The translations under genes were made by a program, and so were the position numbers. Under the pieces are notes generated by a model. That model did no database searches. It had not been told where the DNA came from and saw only the letters and a list, made by a program, of their open reading frames with translations. This document shows, in pieces, positions 16,324-25,571 of a DNA stretch of 32,295 nt (position 1 is the first letter of the stretch; each line of letters opens with the position of its first letter). Source of the DNA: an uncultured Spirochaetota bacterium (lineage in GTDB: Bacteria > Spirochaetota > Spirochaetia > Treponematales > Treponemataceae). The stretch spans positions 1-32,295 of the forward strand of contig CALXMF010000021.1 in assembly GCA_944389415.1 (NCBI GenBank), read 5' to 3'.

Positions 16324-16884
16324 ATGGCCATTGAACAGCTGATTGCGTATCACTGCGGACCGGCATTAACAGGGATAAAACCAGCCAATTTATTTTCCTG
16401 TCCAAATCAGATGAGATATAAAATTATATCAAAGATAATACAATTAAATAAAAAATGTAATATACATGGCGTATACTTCATGATAATACGCCGCTCAAAC
16501 AAATCAATTTTACTGTTTGTATATAACAGAGAGTTATTAAGACAGGTTCTTACAGATTTCAGAGCACAGGAAATATTATACCAGGCAGGATATGATTTAA
16601 CGGCACCACTTGAAACGTTGCTAACCCACCTTGCGGACAGGTTAACACATAGCGATGTATTTCCGCATGAAATAGGTATTTTTCTTGGATACCCAATAGA
16701 AGATGTACAGGGGTTTATTTTTAACCGCGGAACAAATTATAAAATCTGCGGATATTGGAAAGTATACGGCGATGAGCAGTCCGCAGCAGAACTTTTTCAA
16801 AGATATACACAATGCAGAATCAGCTGTTTTAATAGAATGATTCGGGGGGAATCTTTGGAAAAACTATGCGCAACTGCCATCTAG
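16324..16884 (+). CDS. DUF3793 family protein
   Basis: The 186-residue protein matches what I know of DUF3793, a small family found mostly in anaerobes beside flavodoxin genes. Conserved parts visible are YHCGPALTGIKPANLFSC (9-26), HEIGIFLGYPIEDVQGF (115-131), WKVY (145-148) and YTQC (161-164). Cysteines at 11, 26, 142 and 164 could bind metal or act in redox. The biochemical role is not established. The ATG has GAGAGG upstream, and the flavodoxin gene follows after 24 bp, so the two form an operon behind the operator-like array. A link to iron supply or electron transfer is an inference from the partner. Confidence 0.82.
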   Translation: MAIEQLIAYHCGPALTGIKPANLFSCPNQMRYKIISKIIQLNKKCNIHGVYFMIIRRSNKSILLFVYNRELLRQVLTDFRAQEILYQAGYDLTAPLETLLTHLADRLTHSDVFPHEIGIFLGYPIEDVQGFIFNRGTNYKICGYWKVYGDEQSAAELFQRYTQCRISCFNRMIRGESLEKLCATAI

Positions 16885-16908
16885 TCTTTATTATCTTAGG
16901 AGGTTTTC

Positions 16909-17337
16909 ATGAAAGCAGCTGTCATTTACATTAGTTTGACAGGCAACACACAGGCGATGGCGGAAGCCATTTATGAAGGAGCTGTTTCTACAGCAGGTAA
17001 TGAACAAGTCGCATTATTAAGCGTGGATACAATAACTGCCGCAGAAGCACTGACATATGATATTCTTGTTTTGGGAAGTCCTGCCATGGGAAATGAAGTT
17101 CTTGAAGAAGACAGCTTTGAGCCTTTTTTCTCAGAACTTGAAAAGAATCTTACCGGAAAAAAAATAGCACTGTTTGGCTCATACGGTTGGGGTGATGGTC
17201 AGTGGATGCGTGATTGGGAAACAAGGTGCAATAACGCAGGAGCTATACTAATAACAGACAGTCTAATTATTAACGAAGCCCCAGATACAGCAGCATTGGA
17301 ACTGTGCAGGGAATTTGGAAAAAAAACTGTGAAATAA
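16909..17337 (+). CDS. Flavodoxin
   Basis: This is a short-chain flavodoxin, an FMN-binding electron carrier that often replaces ferredoxin when iron is scarce. The 142-residue protein has the phosphate-binding loop SLTGNTQ (9-15), the first isoalloxazine loop with GSPAMG (56-61) and the second FMN-contact loop FGSYGWGDGQWM (89-100). AGGAGG lies just upstream of the ATG. It is the second gene of the DUF3793 operon and is followed by a strong hairpin. Confidence 0.95.
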   Translation: MKAAVIYISLTGNTQAMAEAIYEGAVSTAGNEQVALLSVDTITAAEALTYDILVLGSPAMGNEVLEEDSFEPFFSELEKNLTGKKIALFGSYGWGDGQWMRDWETRCNNAGAILITDSLIINEAPDTAALELCREFGKKTVK

Positions 17338-17351
17338 TTTTCCGTATTTAT

Positions 17352-17385
17352 ATCCAGCTCGATATACTTTCGAGCTGGATTCTTT
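17352..17385. terminator. Hairpin between convergent flavodoxin and trpB genes
   Basis: ATCCAGCTCGA (17352-17362) pairs perfectly with TCGAGCTGGAT (17370-17380) around a 7-base loop. A short TCTTT follows on the plus strand and an AT-rich stretch on the minus strand, so it probably ends transcription from both sides. Confidence 0.75.
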
Positions 17386-17399
17386 ATATACGTACAGTC

Positions 17400-18609
17400 T
17401 CAATCCAGATACGATTTTCCATCACCAAATTTTGCCATAATAAAATCGACATCTTTGTCTCCCCGGCCAGAAAGGTTCACCAGAATTGACTTATGAGGAT
17501 TCTTTTTAGCAAAAGAAATCGCATAGGCAACAGCGTGAGAACTTTCAAGAGCTGGGATAATTCCTTCCATACGGGACAATGTATAAAAAGCATGGAGACA
17601 TTCTGTATCTGTTGCTGTAGTATATACTACCCGGCCAGAATCCTTTAGCATACAATGCTCAGGACCGCTTCCTGGATAATCAAGTCCGCTTGCAATCGAG
17701 TAAACAGGCTGAGGATTTCCATTTTCATCTTGCAACAAATAACACCGAAATCCATGAATTACACCCTCGGTTCCGTATACAAGACTTGCTGCATGATCAC
17801 CGGGTTTAAAAGAGCGGCCACCAGGTTCAACACCTACAAGAGAGACATCTTCATCTTTGATAAAACCAGAAAAGATTCCCATTGCATTTGAGCCACCGCC
17901 AACACAGGCTGCAACAGTATCTGGTAACTCCCCAGTCATCTCTAGATACTGTTCACGGGCCTCGATACCTATGATATGCTGAAAGTCTCGAACCATCATG
18001 GGAAACGGATGTGGTCCAACTACAGAACCAATGCAATATATAGAATTAACCGGATCCTGCAGATATGATTCAAATGCGGAATCAACCGCTTCTTTAAGCG
18101 TTTTAAGACCGCGTGTAACAGGTATAACAGTAGCGCCCAGAAGCTTCATTCTCACAACATTCGGATGTTCTTTTTCTATATCAATTTCACCCATGTGAAT
18201 TTCACATTCCAACCCAAAATACGCGGCTGCTGTAGCAAGTGCAACGCCATGCTGGCCGGCGCCTGTTTCAGCAATGAGTTTTTTCTTGCCCATGTATTTC
18301 GCAAGCAATCCCTCTCCCATACAATGATTCAATTTATGAGCACCTGTATGATTTAAATCCTCCCGTTTAAGATAAATTCTACCACCGTATTTTTCAGAAA
18401 GATTTTTGCAAAAATAAACAGGTGTTGGTCTGCCTTGAAAATGTTTTCGGATACTGCGCAGTTCAGAAATAAACTCATGCGACTTACTAATAGAGAAATA
18501 CGCATCATTTATTTTCTGCATTTCTTTCTGTAGTACTTCAGGAACGTCTGAGCCACCCCCATTTATTAAAAAATCCATTTTCATCAGGGAATTGTTTAAA
18601 ATAGTCCAT
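17400..18609 (-). CDS. trpB: Tryptophan synthase beta chain, frameshifted near its start
   Basis: TrpB joins indole and serine to tryptophan using pyridoxal phosphate. The body of the gene is intact in the frame from 18584 (394 residues): the PLP lysine K84 in HTGAHKLN, E106 in ETGAGQHG and the phosphate loop GGGSNAMG at 229-236. The natural start is ATG 18609, with GGAGG and seven-base spacing, encoding [14 protein letters not shown] as in typical TrpB. That frame runs to a stop after 23 codons. Removing one T from the T6 tract at 18573-18568 would join the two parts into a normal protein of about 402 residues. The in-frame ATG at 18584 has no ribosome-binding site. No trpA lies nearby, so indole salvage is likely. 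Confidence 0.88.
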
Positions 18610-18632
18610 ATAAATACCTCCGTATCACTATA

Positions 18633-18661
18633 ATATTACTATATAAAGTAACGATACACAA
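18633..18661 (-). promoter_or_regulatory. Predicted promoter of trpB with a palindrome in the spacer
   Basis: On the minus strand there is TTGTGT (18661-18656), 17 bases, TAATAT (18638-18633). A TTACT-N6-AGTAA palindrome (18636-18651) falls in the spacer and -10, and outer GTATC/GATAC arms (18622-18626, 18653-18657) bracket it. This could be a repressor site. No regulator is identified. Confidence 0.5.
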
Positions 18662-18936
18662 TAAAAACATTTTTGGCAAGTATCTAATATAATAACATTT
18701 CTAATTTTAACAATTCTATATCATACTTATATGTTTGTTTCCGATTTAAAAAAAGAAATAAATTGCAATATATTTTTTGCAAATCATGTGTTATACTATT
18801 AAGTAAAGATATAGAATGAATTCAGAATATATTTTGTACCATGTTTTAAGAATTGTTCATAAATATTTTAATATAGTTTGATGCCACATATCTGAAAATA
18901 AATAGTAGTTGTTCTGCGTACTTTGGAGTTCAAATC
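18662..18936. other. AT-rich intergenic region upstream of the adenylate cyclase, possible promoter
   Basis: No gene is visible. An extended -10 element, TG at 18789-18790 followed by TATACT (18792-18797), could start the cyclase operon and would leave a leader of about 130 bases. No good -35 is present, which fits an activator-dependent promoter. Two TTGCAA palindromes lie 8 bases apart upstream of it (around 18773-18782). Confidence 0.4.
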
Positions 18937-20811
18937 ATGCGCAATGTAAAATATCCTATTGGTCTGAAATTGATTCTCATTACAACAGTGCTCCTGCTTT
19001 TCTCTCTGGGATCATTAACCTTTCTTGTGACATATTTTATGGGACAGGAAACACAAATTACAGCAGAATCAAATAATTATACTATCAATACTCGTTCTGC
19101 AGCAGCAGTGGAAAACGAACTCACAACACTTCGGGCAAATGTTATGTTGCTTTTAGATATGTTGAATTCAGCAGGTTCAGCTGGTGCGCTTTCGAGACAG
19201 GCTACGGCCTTTTTCTTTGAACGGAACCAGAATATTGCATCTATCGTGCTGCGGAATCAGGGCGAGCAGACAAATCAGCGTTTTTTAATTAACAACCGCT
19301 TTTTTTTATCAAATGAACTTGATATACAATCTGTAAATGACTTTATTGATACTAATGCAGACATTATTGAACGGGCATCGTTAGGCGAAACAGTTATTTT
19401 AAATGCTGCACCAGTTTTCAAATACCCTATCCTTTCTATGATATTCCAATGGAATGAAGGCGGAATAGAACAGGCAGCAGTAATTCTGTTTTCATCAGAA
19501 TCCCTTAGCGCCAATCTTGGAACAGGTTCTACAAACGTATCATTTTTGATAAATCATCAGGGCGACTTACTTGTACATAATGATTTTAATCTTGTACAGG
19601 CAGGGACAAATTATGCTTCTCTTCCTCTGGTTCAAGCGATGTGGGAGAATAACGACAGTTCCCGTCAAATTATGTTTTCAAGTACAGATGGGCAACAATA
19701 TTTTGGTGCATACAATCGTCTCAATCTGGGAGATCTTGGTGTCATAACCATAATTGCTGCAGATATGGTATTTGAACCTATCTATGCAAATATGCTGAGA
19801 AATATTTATTTAACGATTACTATTCTCTTTTTGACGGTAATATTTATTTATTTCTTCTCAAAAACAATCACTACCCCAATCCGTTTTTTAACGGCAGCTT
19901 CTAATGAAATTGAGCAGGGACATTTTCTTATTGAACTCAAACCACGCACACAGGATGAAATAGGACTTTTAACAAAACGCTTTGTCAAAATGGGTCAGGG
20001 ACTTGCCGAACGCGAAAGGTTAAAAGATACATTTGGTCGTTTTATTAACAAAGATATTGCGGAAAAAGCTCTGCGCGGAGAATTAACTTTGGGCGGTGAG
20101 ACAAAATACGTGACTATCTTTTTTTCAGATATCCGATCTTTTACAGCAATTTCAGAAAAACTTGAGCCGTTTGAAGTTGTTGAATTTCTTAATCAGTATA
20201 TGACTCAAATGGTACAATGTGTTAATAAAACCGGCGGCGTAGTTGACAAGTTTATCGGTGATGCAATTATGGCCGTCTGGGGAGCTCCTATTTCTGCAGG
20301 CAGTCCAGCACAGGATGCCCTTAACTGTGTCCGAGCTGCAATGATGATGCGCAGTGCTCTAATTGAATTCAATAAGGATCGAGGCGGAGATAAAAAACCA
20401 ATCATTAGAATAGGCTGCGGCATTAATACCGGACCAGTAGTTGCAGGGCAGATCGGCTCAAACGACCGTATGGAATATACCGTCATTGGGGATGCGGTCA
20501 ACTTTGCATCCCGTACAGAATCACTCAATAAACCGCTTGGCACTGATATTCTTATTACGGGAAATACCTATGAACTTATCAAAGATCATATTATCGCAGA
20601 ACAAATGCCATCTGTCACTGTTAAAGGAAAAGAAAAACCCGTGCACATGTATGCGGTAGTTAATCTTAGAAATGCACCTGATATAAAAGGTACTGGTTCA
20701 CAAGGACCTCAATCAATAGCCCAAGTACGCAATATGCTTGGTATTCCCACACCAGACTTCTCAAAGGTGAATCTTGATGAAGAAGAGAAAAAATACCAGA
20801 TCAAAGGCTAA
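18937..20811 (+). CDS. Membrane class III adenylate/guanylate cyclase with extracytoplasmic sensor
   Basis: This makes a cyclic nucleotide, probably cAMP, in response to a periplasmic signal. The 624-residue protein has a membrane helix at about 10-33 and a large extracytoplasmic Cache-like domain (about 40-285). A second helix at 289-308 and a HAMP domain (309-360) lead to the catalytic domain (about 385-585). Metal-binding aspartates are D398 in FFSDIRSFT and D442 in FIGDAIMAVWG. K438 and D519 (in TVIGDAVNFASR) are at the substrate-choosing positions expected for ATP. N522 and R526 are the transition-state residues. GGAG lies upstream of the ATG. The 3' end overlaps the FecR-domain gene by 35 bases, implying coupled translation. 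From memory, other treponemes have a similar cyclase with such neighbours. Confidence 0.93.
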   Translation: MRNVKYPIGLKLILITTVLLLFSLGSLTFLVTYFMGQETQITAESNNYTINTRSAAAVENELTTLRANVMLLLDMLNSAGSAGALSRQATAFFFERNQNIASIVLRNQGEQTNQRFLINNRFFLSNELDIQSVNDFIDTNADIIERASLGETVILNAAPVFKYPILSMIFQWNEGGIEQAAVILFSSESLSANLGTGSTNVSFLINHQGDLLVHNDFNLVQAGTNYASLPLVQAMWENNDSSRQIMFSSTDGQQYFGAYNRLNLGDLGVITIIAADMVFEPIYANMLRNIYLTITILFLTVIFIYFFSKTITTPIRFLTAASNEIEQGHFLIELKPRTQDEIGLLTKRFVKMGQGLAERERLKDTFGRFINKDIAEKALRGELTLGGETKYVTIFFSDIRSFTAISEKLEPFEVVEFLNQYMTQMVQCVNKTGGVVDKFIGDAIMAVWGAPISAGSPAQDALNCVRAAMMMRSALIEFNKDRGGDKKPIIRIGCGINTGPVVAGQIGSNDRMEYTVIGDAVNFASRTESLNKPLGTDILITGNTYELIKDHIIAEQMPSVTVKGKEKPVHMYAVVNLRNAPDIKGTGSQGPQSIAQVRNMLGIPTPDFSKVNLDEEEKKYQIKG

Positions 20812-23671
20812 TGATGTTCTTGTTGTTCTCATATGTCTGTGCGGAGCGGCAGTAGGTTTATATTTATTTTGGAATGATCTAAACCGCTCCTTATCCAAAC
20901 TTAATGAAGAGCCTATCGCTACAATCACATATAAATATCGGATAGCACAGCGTAAATTTATAGACAGACTCATCTGGGATAGGTTGCAGCAAAACACACC
21001 CATTTATAACGGTGATACAGTACGAACCTCATCTCAGGCAGAAGCAACAATTCAGTTTCTAGACAACAATATAATGGTACTCGGTGAAAATTCTATTGCA
21101 CAGGTGTTTCTTGATGACGCTGGAAAGACAGAAGTTGATTTTTCTGGCGGCGGAATTCGCATAGACTCAACAACAGCACAATCAGGCTTAAAGCTACGTG
21201 CCGGAAACACCACTGTAAAAGTACAATCTGGCTCAGAACTCGCTGCGGAGAGTCCCTTTTCTGAAACCAATGAAATATCAGCTTCTTCTAAACCCCTCAC
21301 ATTGCAAGTTCTTCGAGGAGCCGCTTCACTATCAAACACGTTAAGTAATATCCAGCAGAGTATAACAACAGGAAATGCAGTAAGTATTGATCGCCAGGGA
21401 ATTACCTCACAAGCAATGCTCACTGTCACAGCTCCATTTGCAAATGCAAAACTGCTGAACATGGGAGCTGAAAAAGTCAGTGTTAATTTTAACTGGGTAG
21501 AACATAATCTGCCGGAAAAAAGTACCGTCGTACTTGAAACTGCCACAGATAAGGATTTTAGAAACCTCGTAGAACAAATTGCTTTATCAGGTCTCAATGA
21601 ATTAACAATTGATATTCCAACTGGCACAACATATTGGAGATTGTATGCCGCTGTTAATGCAGAAATAGTACCTGAATCAATAGCAACGGGACGAATTCAA
21701 GTACTTGATACTCCAAAACCAGAACTGATAGTACCAGCAACTCAAGATGTATTTTCCTATCGAACAAAAAAACCTGTACTTCGTTTCGTTTGGAACGGAA
21801 ATGAATATGCTTCATCGTATTTAATTGAAATTGCAGACAACCCTGAAATGCATAATCCTGTTTTTTCACAACAAACACAACACACTTCAAGTATTATTTC
21901 ATCTTTATCAGCTGGCAACTGGTATTGGCAGATCACTCCATTTTATGCAATAAACAATATTGGTGCAGGGGCTTCTTCAAAGGTTTCTTCATTTACTATT
22001 GAGCAACGGGGTATACTTCAGCCGCCCAAACTGCAACTGCCAGAATTAAACGGTTTTGTTAATATAACAGAACAGGACAGTAACAATAATCTTAAACCTA
22101 TATTTTTCTCATGGCAAAACGATCCTGAAGCATCATCATATCGTATCCGCATTTCTCCTTATCAGAATCTTTCATCTCCAATTGCAGATACAATAATATA
22201 TAATAACTATTACCAAGTAATCCCATCTGAAATAGGATTAACAAATGGCCGCTGGTACTGGGGAGTGACAACAACCGATATTGAAGGAAACACTTCATCT
22301 GTATCAGAAATCCGCGCATTCACAGCCGTAGATGGAGATATTGTATTCTATACAGTTTTTCCACCAGAAGGCTATGGCATCGCTGATTCCCGCATGTTTG
22401 ATATTAAATTTACATGGAAGAATAACATTCCTGGGAACTTCCGTTTTCAAATAGCAAGAGACAAAGAATTTACGAACGTTATGGTTGATGATATCGTCGA
22501 AGAATCAACCCTAAGTGTAAGTGGCAAAACATTATCAATAGGAGATTATTACTGGCGAATCGGTACGATCGATGCAATTGCAGGAACAGAACCGCTTTAT
22601 ACAGAACCTAAAAAATTTACAGTACAACCGCCTCTTGACCCTGCAATTCAAATAGAGCCATATAAAAATCAACGCTTTATAGTTTATCCTGACAAAATCA
22701 GCCGTCTTGAATGGGAACCAGTTGAATTTGCTGATTACTATCAAGTTGAATTGTACCAAAATGGAATATCAGAGCCAATATATTCCAATACAGCAGTAAC
22801 AGATACTGTTATAGAACTCGATTTAAAAGATATTCCTTCAGGGTATTATTATTGGACTATACAGGCATTTTCAGATGAAACAATAAGTTGTACAAGACGT
22901 ACTGGTATGATGGCAAAAGCCGCTTTCAGACTGATACAGCTTCGGCCTATTGTACTTGAAAAACCAACAAATAATTTCCATATTGCAGGACTTGAAGCAT
23001 ATTATAATCCGCCATCTGTTTCATGGCATTCTCCTGATCCAATACGGAATGGAGAAGCAGAATTTATTTTGACAACCAATTCAAAACTCATACCGCCTGC
23101 ATATGGAGCGGTAAATTTTAATAGTCCGCATATCATTTTTAAGCAAAAAAATCCATCAAACCATATTCAGTTACCCAGACTCACAGAAGGTACATATTAT
23201 TGGACTGTTACCGGTATTACAATTGATGACTTGGATGTTACGCCCAAAAATTATTTTTCATTTACAGTTGATCCAATTTCTCCGCTTCCGGCTGTAACTG
23301 ATATGCAACCAGAAGATGGTACCGTTTTTGACGAAACATATCTCAGTAATACTCTGAGTCTACACTTCACATGGAATAAAGTACCTGATGCGGAAGCATA
23401 TCTTTTTACTCTCTTTAATATCACTAGCACGGGTCAGAACAATATCATTTTATCAAAAACTCTTACCGCTGATGAAGATCAGAATTATATCATTGATGAT
23501 ATATCTATCCTCGATGAAGGTGATTTCTTCTGGACTGTAGAACCTATTCGCTTTACAGAAGACAAACAAATTTTGCAACATGGTAGAAAATATAATACCG
23601 CTTTTACAATTAAACTTCCGCCCATACCGGAATTCGAAATTGAAAACCCGGGAGAGCTTTATGGAAATTAA
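20777..23671 (+). CDS. FecR-domain protein with beta-sandwich repeats
   Basis: This 964-residue envelope protein begins with a membrane anchor at about 13-33, followed by a FecR domain at about 75-205 (YNGDTVRTSSQAEATIQFLD, then GENSIAQV and a GGGIRID segment). The rest is about seven repeats of a fibronectin-III/Ig-like unit. Each has an F.W or S.W strand near its start and a G-x-YYW or WYW strand near its end, for example at NWYWQI, RWYWGV, DYYWRI, YYYWTI, TYYWTV and DFFWTV. The chosen ATG at 20777 has AGGTGA six bases upstream. The frame also permits a TTG at 20774. FecR domains usually relay envelope signals. Here no sigma/FecI gene is present and the partner is a cyclase. It overlaps the next gene by 11 bases. 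Confidence 0.88.
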   Translation: MKKRKNTRSKANDVLVVLICLCGAAVGLYLFWNDLNRSLSKLNEEPIATITYKYRIAQRKFIDRLIWDRLQQNTPIYNGDTVRTSSQAEATIQFLDNNIMVLGENSIAQVFLDDAGKTEVDFSGGGIRIDSTTAQSGLKLRAGNTTVKVQSGSELAAESPFSETNEISASSKPLTLQVLRGAASLSNTLSNIQQSITTGNAVSIDRQGITSQAMLTVTAPFANAKLLNMGAEKVSVNFNWVEHNLPEKSTVVLETATDKDFRNLVEQIALSGLNELTIDIPTGTTYWRLYAAVNAEIVPESIATGRIQVLDTPKPELIVPATQDVFSYRTKKPVLRFVWNGNEYASSYLIEIADNPEMHNPVFSQQTQHTSSIISSLSAGNWYWQITPFYAINNIGAGASSKVSSFTIEQRGILQPPKLQLPELNGFVNITEQDSNNNLKPIFFSWQNDPEASSYRIRISPYQNLSSPIADTIIYNNYYQVIPSEIGLTNGRWYWGVTTTDIEGNTSSVSEIRAFTAVDGDIVFYTVFPPEGYGIADSRMFDIKFTWKNNIPGNFRFQIARDKEFTNVMVDDIVEESTLSVSGKTLSIGDYYWRIGTIDAIAGTEPLYTEPKKFTVQPPLDPAIQIEPYKNQRFIVYPDKISRLEWEPVEFADYYQVELYQNGISEPIYSNTAVTDTVIELDLKDIPSGYYYWTIQAFSDETISCTRRTGMMAKAAFRLIQLRPIVLEKPTNNFHIAGLEAYYNPPSVSWHSPDPIRNGEAEFILTTNSKLIPPAYGAVNFNSPHIIFKQKNPSNHIQLPRLTEGTYYWTVTGITIDDLDVTPKNYFSFTVDPISPLPAVTDMQPEDGTVFDETYLSNTLSLHFTWNKVPDAEAYLFTLFNITSTGQNNIILSKTLTADEDQNYIIDDISILDEGDFFWTVEPIRFTEDKQILQHGRKYNTAFTIKLPPIPEFEIENPGELYGN

Positions 23672-24890
23672 AATAAAATATTTTTTGTATATTGCAATAT
23701 TCTGTAGTCTCCTCAATAAGGTTTTTCCACAGATTTCAGAAAAGTCCGCACCCGATTTATCGGCAGCAACATCTCCACAACAAGAAGAAATATCACCGGC
23801 ACAGAGTTATAATATAAAAACAGATGCAGACGGAGAACAATATATTGAACAAACATTATCATGGCCCAAAGTTGAACATATTCGAGAATACGAAATTATT
23901 CTTGAAAAAAAAGATGAAACGGGACAATATTTTACTCTGCAACAAATAAAAACATCCGACAATTTTTTAACAGTACGTCTTGAAAGCGGTCAATACCGTT
24001 ACTCAGTCATTATCTATAATCTTCTTGGAAAAAAAGCATATCAAACTCCATTTACAGAATTTAACATCCTGAAAGCACTCAAGCCGCAGATTAATTCAGT
24101 ATCACCTACCCTGATTTATCTTGACGAACCTCATGATGGAACATTTTCTGTAAAAGGTTTAAATTTACTACCAGAATCTGTATTCATTCTTATGCGTTTA
24201 GCAAATAAGGAACAGCTTTCACCACTTTTATATCAACCTGATGAAAGACATAGAAATGCAGATATTATCTTTGATGAACAAATGTTTGATACAGGTGATT
24301 ATGTACTTAAAGTAACAAATCCGGGCGGTTTTACTTCAGAAATACCACTGCTTATCAAATTCATTAAATGGTATGATTTGACTATCTCTGCAGGATACAG
24401 CCCATTATTTATATTAGCAGACGAAACAATTCTTACTTATTTTAATACACGTATGTCATTTATTGGAGGTGATTTTAGAATCACATTTATTCCCCTCAAA
24501 CGCAGATTCGGATATGTAGGGGTTTCTGCAAATCTATTATACCACCGTATGGCTGCGCGAATGAATACATTCAATATCAATATGAACATTCTACAAACAT
24601 ATATAAACGCAGTGTATCAATATCCAATCATAAAAGGGCGTCTTGTAATTGATATCCATGGCGGAGCTGGTTTTGTTTTTATGCAAAATTTAACTTTTAT
24701 ATATCCACATGATATTGTATCAGATCCATTTACATCTTTCTACTTTTCAGCAAATGTAGGTTTCTCTCTACAAGTATATATGTGGAAACGTCTATATTTG
24801 GAAGTAAAGGCTGACTATACCTATATGCCAATGAAAGATATGTTCTTAATGACAGTCCAACCGTCTATTACTCTTGGTTGGCAATTTTAG
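23661..24890 (+). CDS. Predicted outer-membrane protein with IPT-like and beta-barrel domains
   Basis: The chosen ATG at 23661 has GGGAGAG upstream and gives 409 residues. The frame is open to 23580 inside the upstream gene. A signal peptide (about 1-23) is followed by a fibronectin-like domain (about 55-138) and an IPT/TIG-like domain (about 140-232, SVSPTLIYLDEP and later NPGGFTSEIPL). The C-terminal part (238-409) has alternating amphipathic strands and ends in WQF, the terminal aromatic typical of outer-membrane barrels. About eight strands can be guessed. It is the third coupled gene after the cyclase and FecR-domain genes. I have no function for it beyond a likely outer-membrane role. 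Confidence 0.78.
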   Translation: MEIKIKYFLYIAIFCSLLNKVFPQISEKSAPDLSAATSPQQEEISPAQSYNIKTDADGEQYIEQTLSWPKVEHIREYEIILEKKDETGQYFTLQQIKTSDNFLTVRLESGQYRYSVIIYNLLGKKAYQTPFTEFNILKALKPQINSVSPTLIYLDEPHDGTFSVKGLNLLPESVFILMRLANKEQLSPLLYQPDERHRNADIIFDEQMFDTGDYVLKVTNPGGFTSEIPLLIKFIKWYDLTISAGYSPLFILADETILTYFNTRMSFIGGDFRITFIPLKRRFGYVGVSANLLYHRMAARMNTFNINMNILQTYINAVYQYPIIKGRLVIDIHGGAGFVFMQNLTFIYPHDIVSDPFTSFYFSANVGFSLQVYMWKRLYLEVKADYTYMPMKDMFLMTVQPSITLGWQF

Positions 24891-24939
24891 TTATTATACA
24901 AAACATTATACAACACAAATACAGTGGTTTATAAATTTA

Positions 24940-24961
24940 CAGAGCCGTATCATCGGCTCTG
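24940..24961. terminator. Hairpin between convergent genes
   Basis: CAGAGCCG (24940-24947) pairs with CGGCTCTG (24954-24961) around a 6-base loop. There is no true T-run on either side, only AT-rich flanks, so termination in either direction is likely but not certain. Confidence 0.55.
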
Positions 24962-24974
24962 CAGATAAAAAATA

Positions 24975-25385
24975 TCAAATCCCCTTTAGAAGCAATAGAC
25001 CTCCAAGAATAATTAAATCCGGAGAAAGCTGCCTAAGCCATGAAACAACCGAATCCACAGAAGTAAACACACTTCTGATTCCGCCAAAATCATAAAGAAT
25101 AATATAGATACACCAAAATATGATAATCACAATCAGCGAAATACTTAAAAAAGAATTGAATTTACTTATATTGAAAAGATTTAATAAAAGAAGAACACCA
25201 GCGGCAATCTGGCAGCCTGCCATAATTATGGATAGAATTGCAACATCACCAATAAGACTTTTTAGTACATGCAACCCTTCATTATTACCCGTTTGTATCC
25301 CTGTAACTCCTGTCACAATCAGATATAACGCTAATCCAATCTGCATTACAACAGCACCAATAGGAATCTGTCTAATTCTTGTCAT
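24975..25385 (-). CDS. Small four-helix membrane protein, uncharacterised
   Basis: This 136-residue protein has hydrophobic helices at about 10-30, 46-70, 77-98 and 121-134 and almost no soluble part. AGGAGG lies eight bases upstream of the ATG, which supports real translation. I do not recognise the family and see no catalytic residues. It is transcribed alone and diverges from the 113-residue gene at 25572. The overlapping open frame on the other strand is a shadow. Confidence 0.75.
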   Translation of the reverse strand: MTRIRQIPIGAVVMQIGLALYLIVTGVTGIQTGNNEGLHVLKSLIGDVAILSIIMAGCQIAAGVLLLLNLFNISKFNSFLSISLIVIIIFWCIYIILYDFGGIRSVFTSVDSVVSWLRQLSPDLIILGGLLLLKGI

Positions 25386-25466
25386 TCTGTACCTCCTAAA
25401 ACAGTAATTAATAATAATTAAGTATAACTGATTTTACTCTCAGTTACCAGAGATATGTTCTTATCC

Positions 25467-25494
25467 TTTACAAAAGACTGAAAAATTATAGTAT
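25467..25494 (+). promoter_or_regulatory. Predicted promoter of the 113-residue gene
   Basis: TTTACA (25467-25472), 16 bases, TAGTAT (25489-25494), about 70 bases before the ATG at 25572. Confidence 0.5.
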
Positions 25495-25571
25495 ATGACA
25501 GAATAATAAGAGAAATGGGCCATTTATTACAGTATATTTCATATAGAATTAAAGTACAGGAGGTAAACACA

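Noticed and set aside
18773-18786. TTGCAA pair upstream of the cyclase as a specific operator
   Set aside because: TTGCAA is a short self-complementary motif in AT-rich DNA. Two copies alone are weak evidence.
21052-21627. 191-codon minus-strand frame opposite the FecR-domain gene
   Set aside because: It is a shadow of a clearly recognisable FecR coding region.
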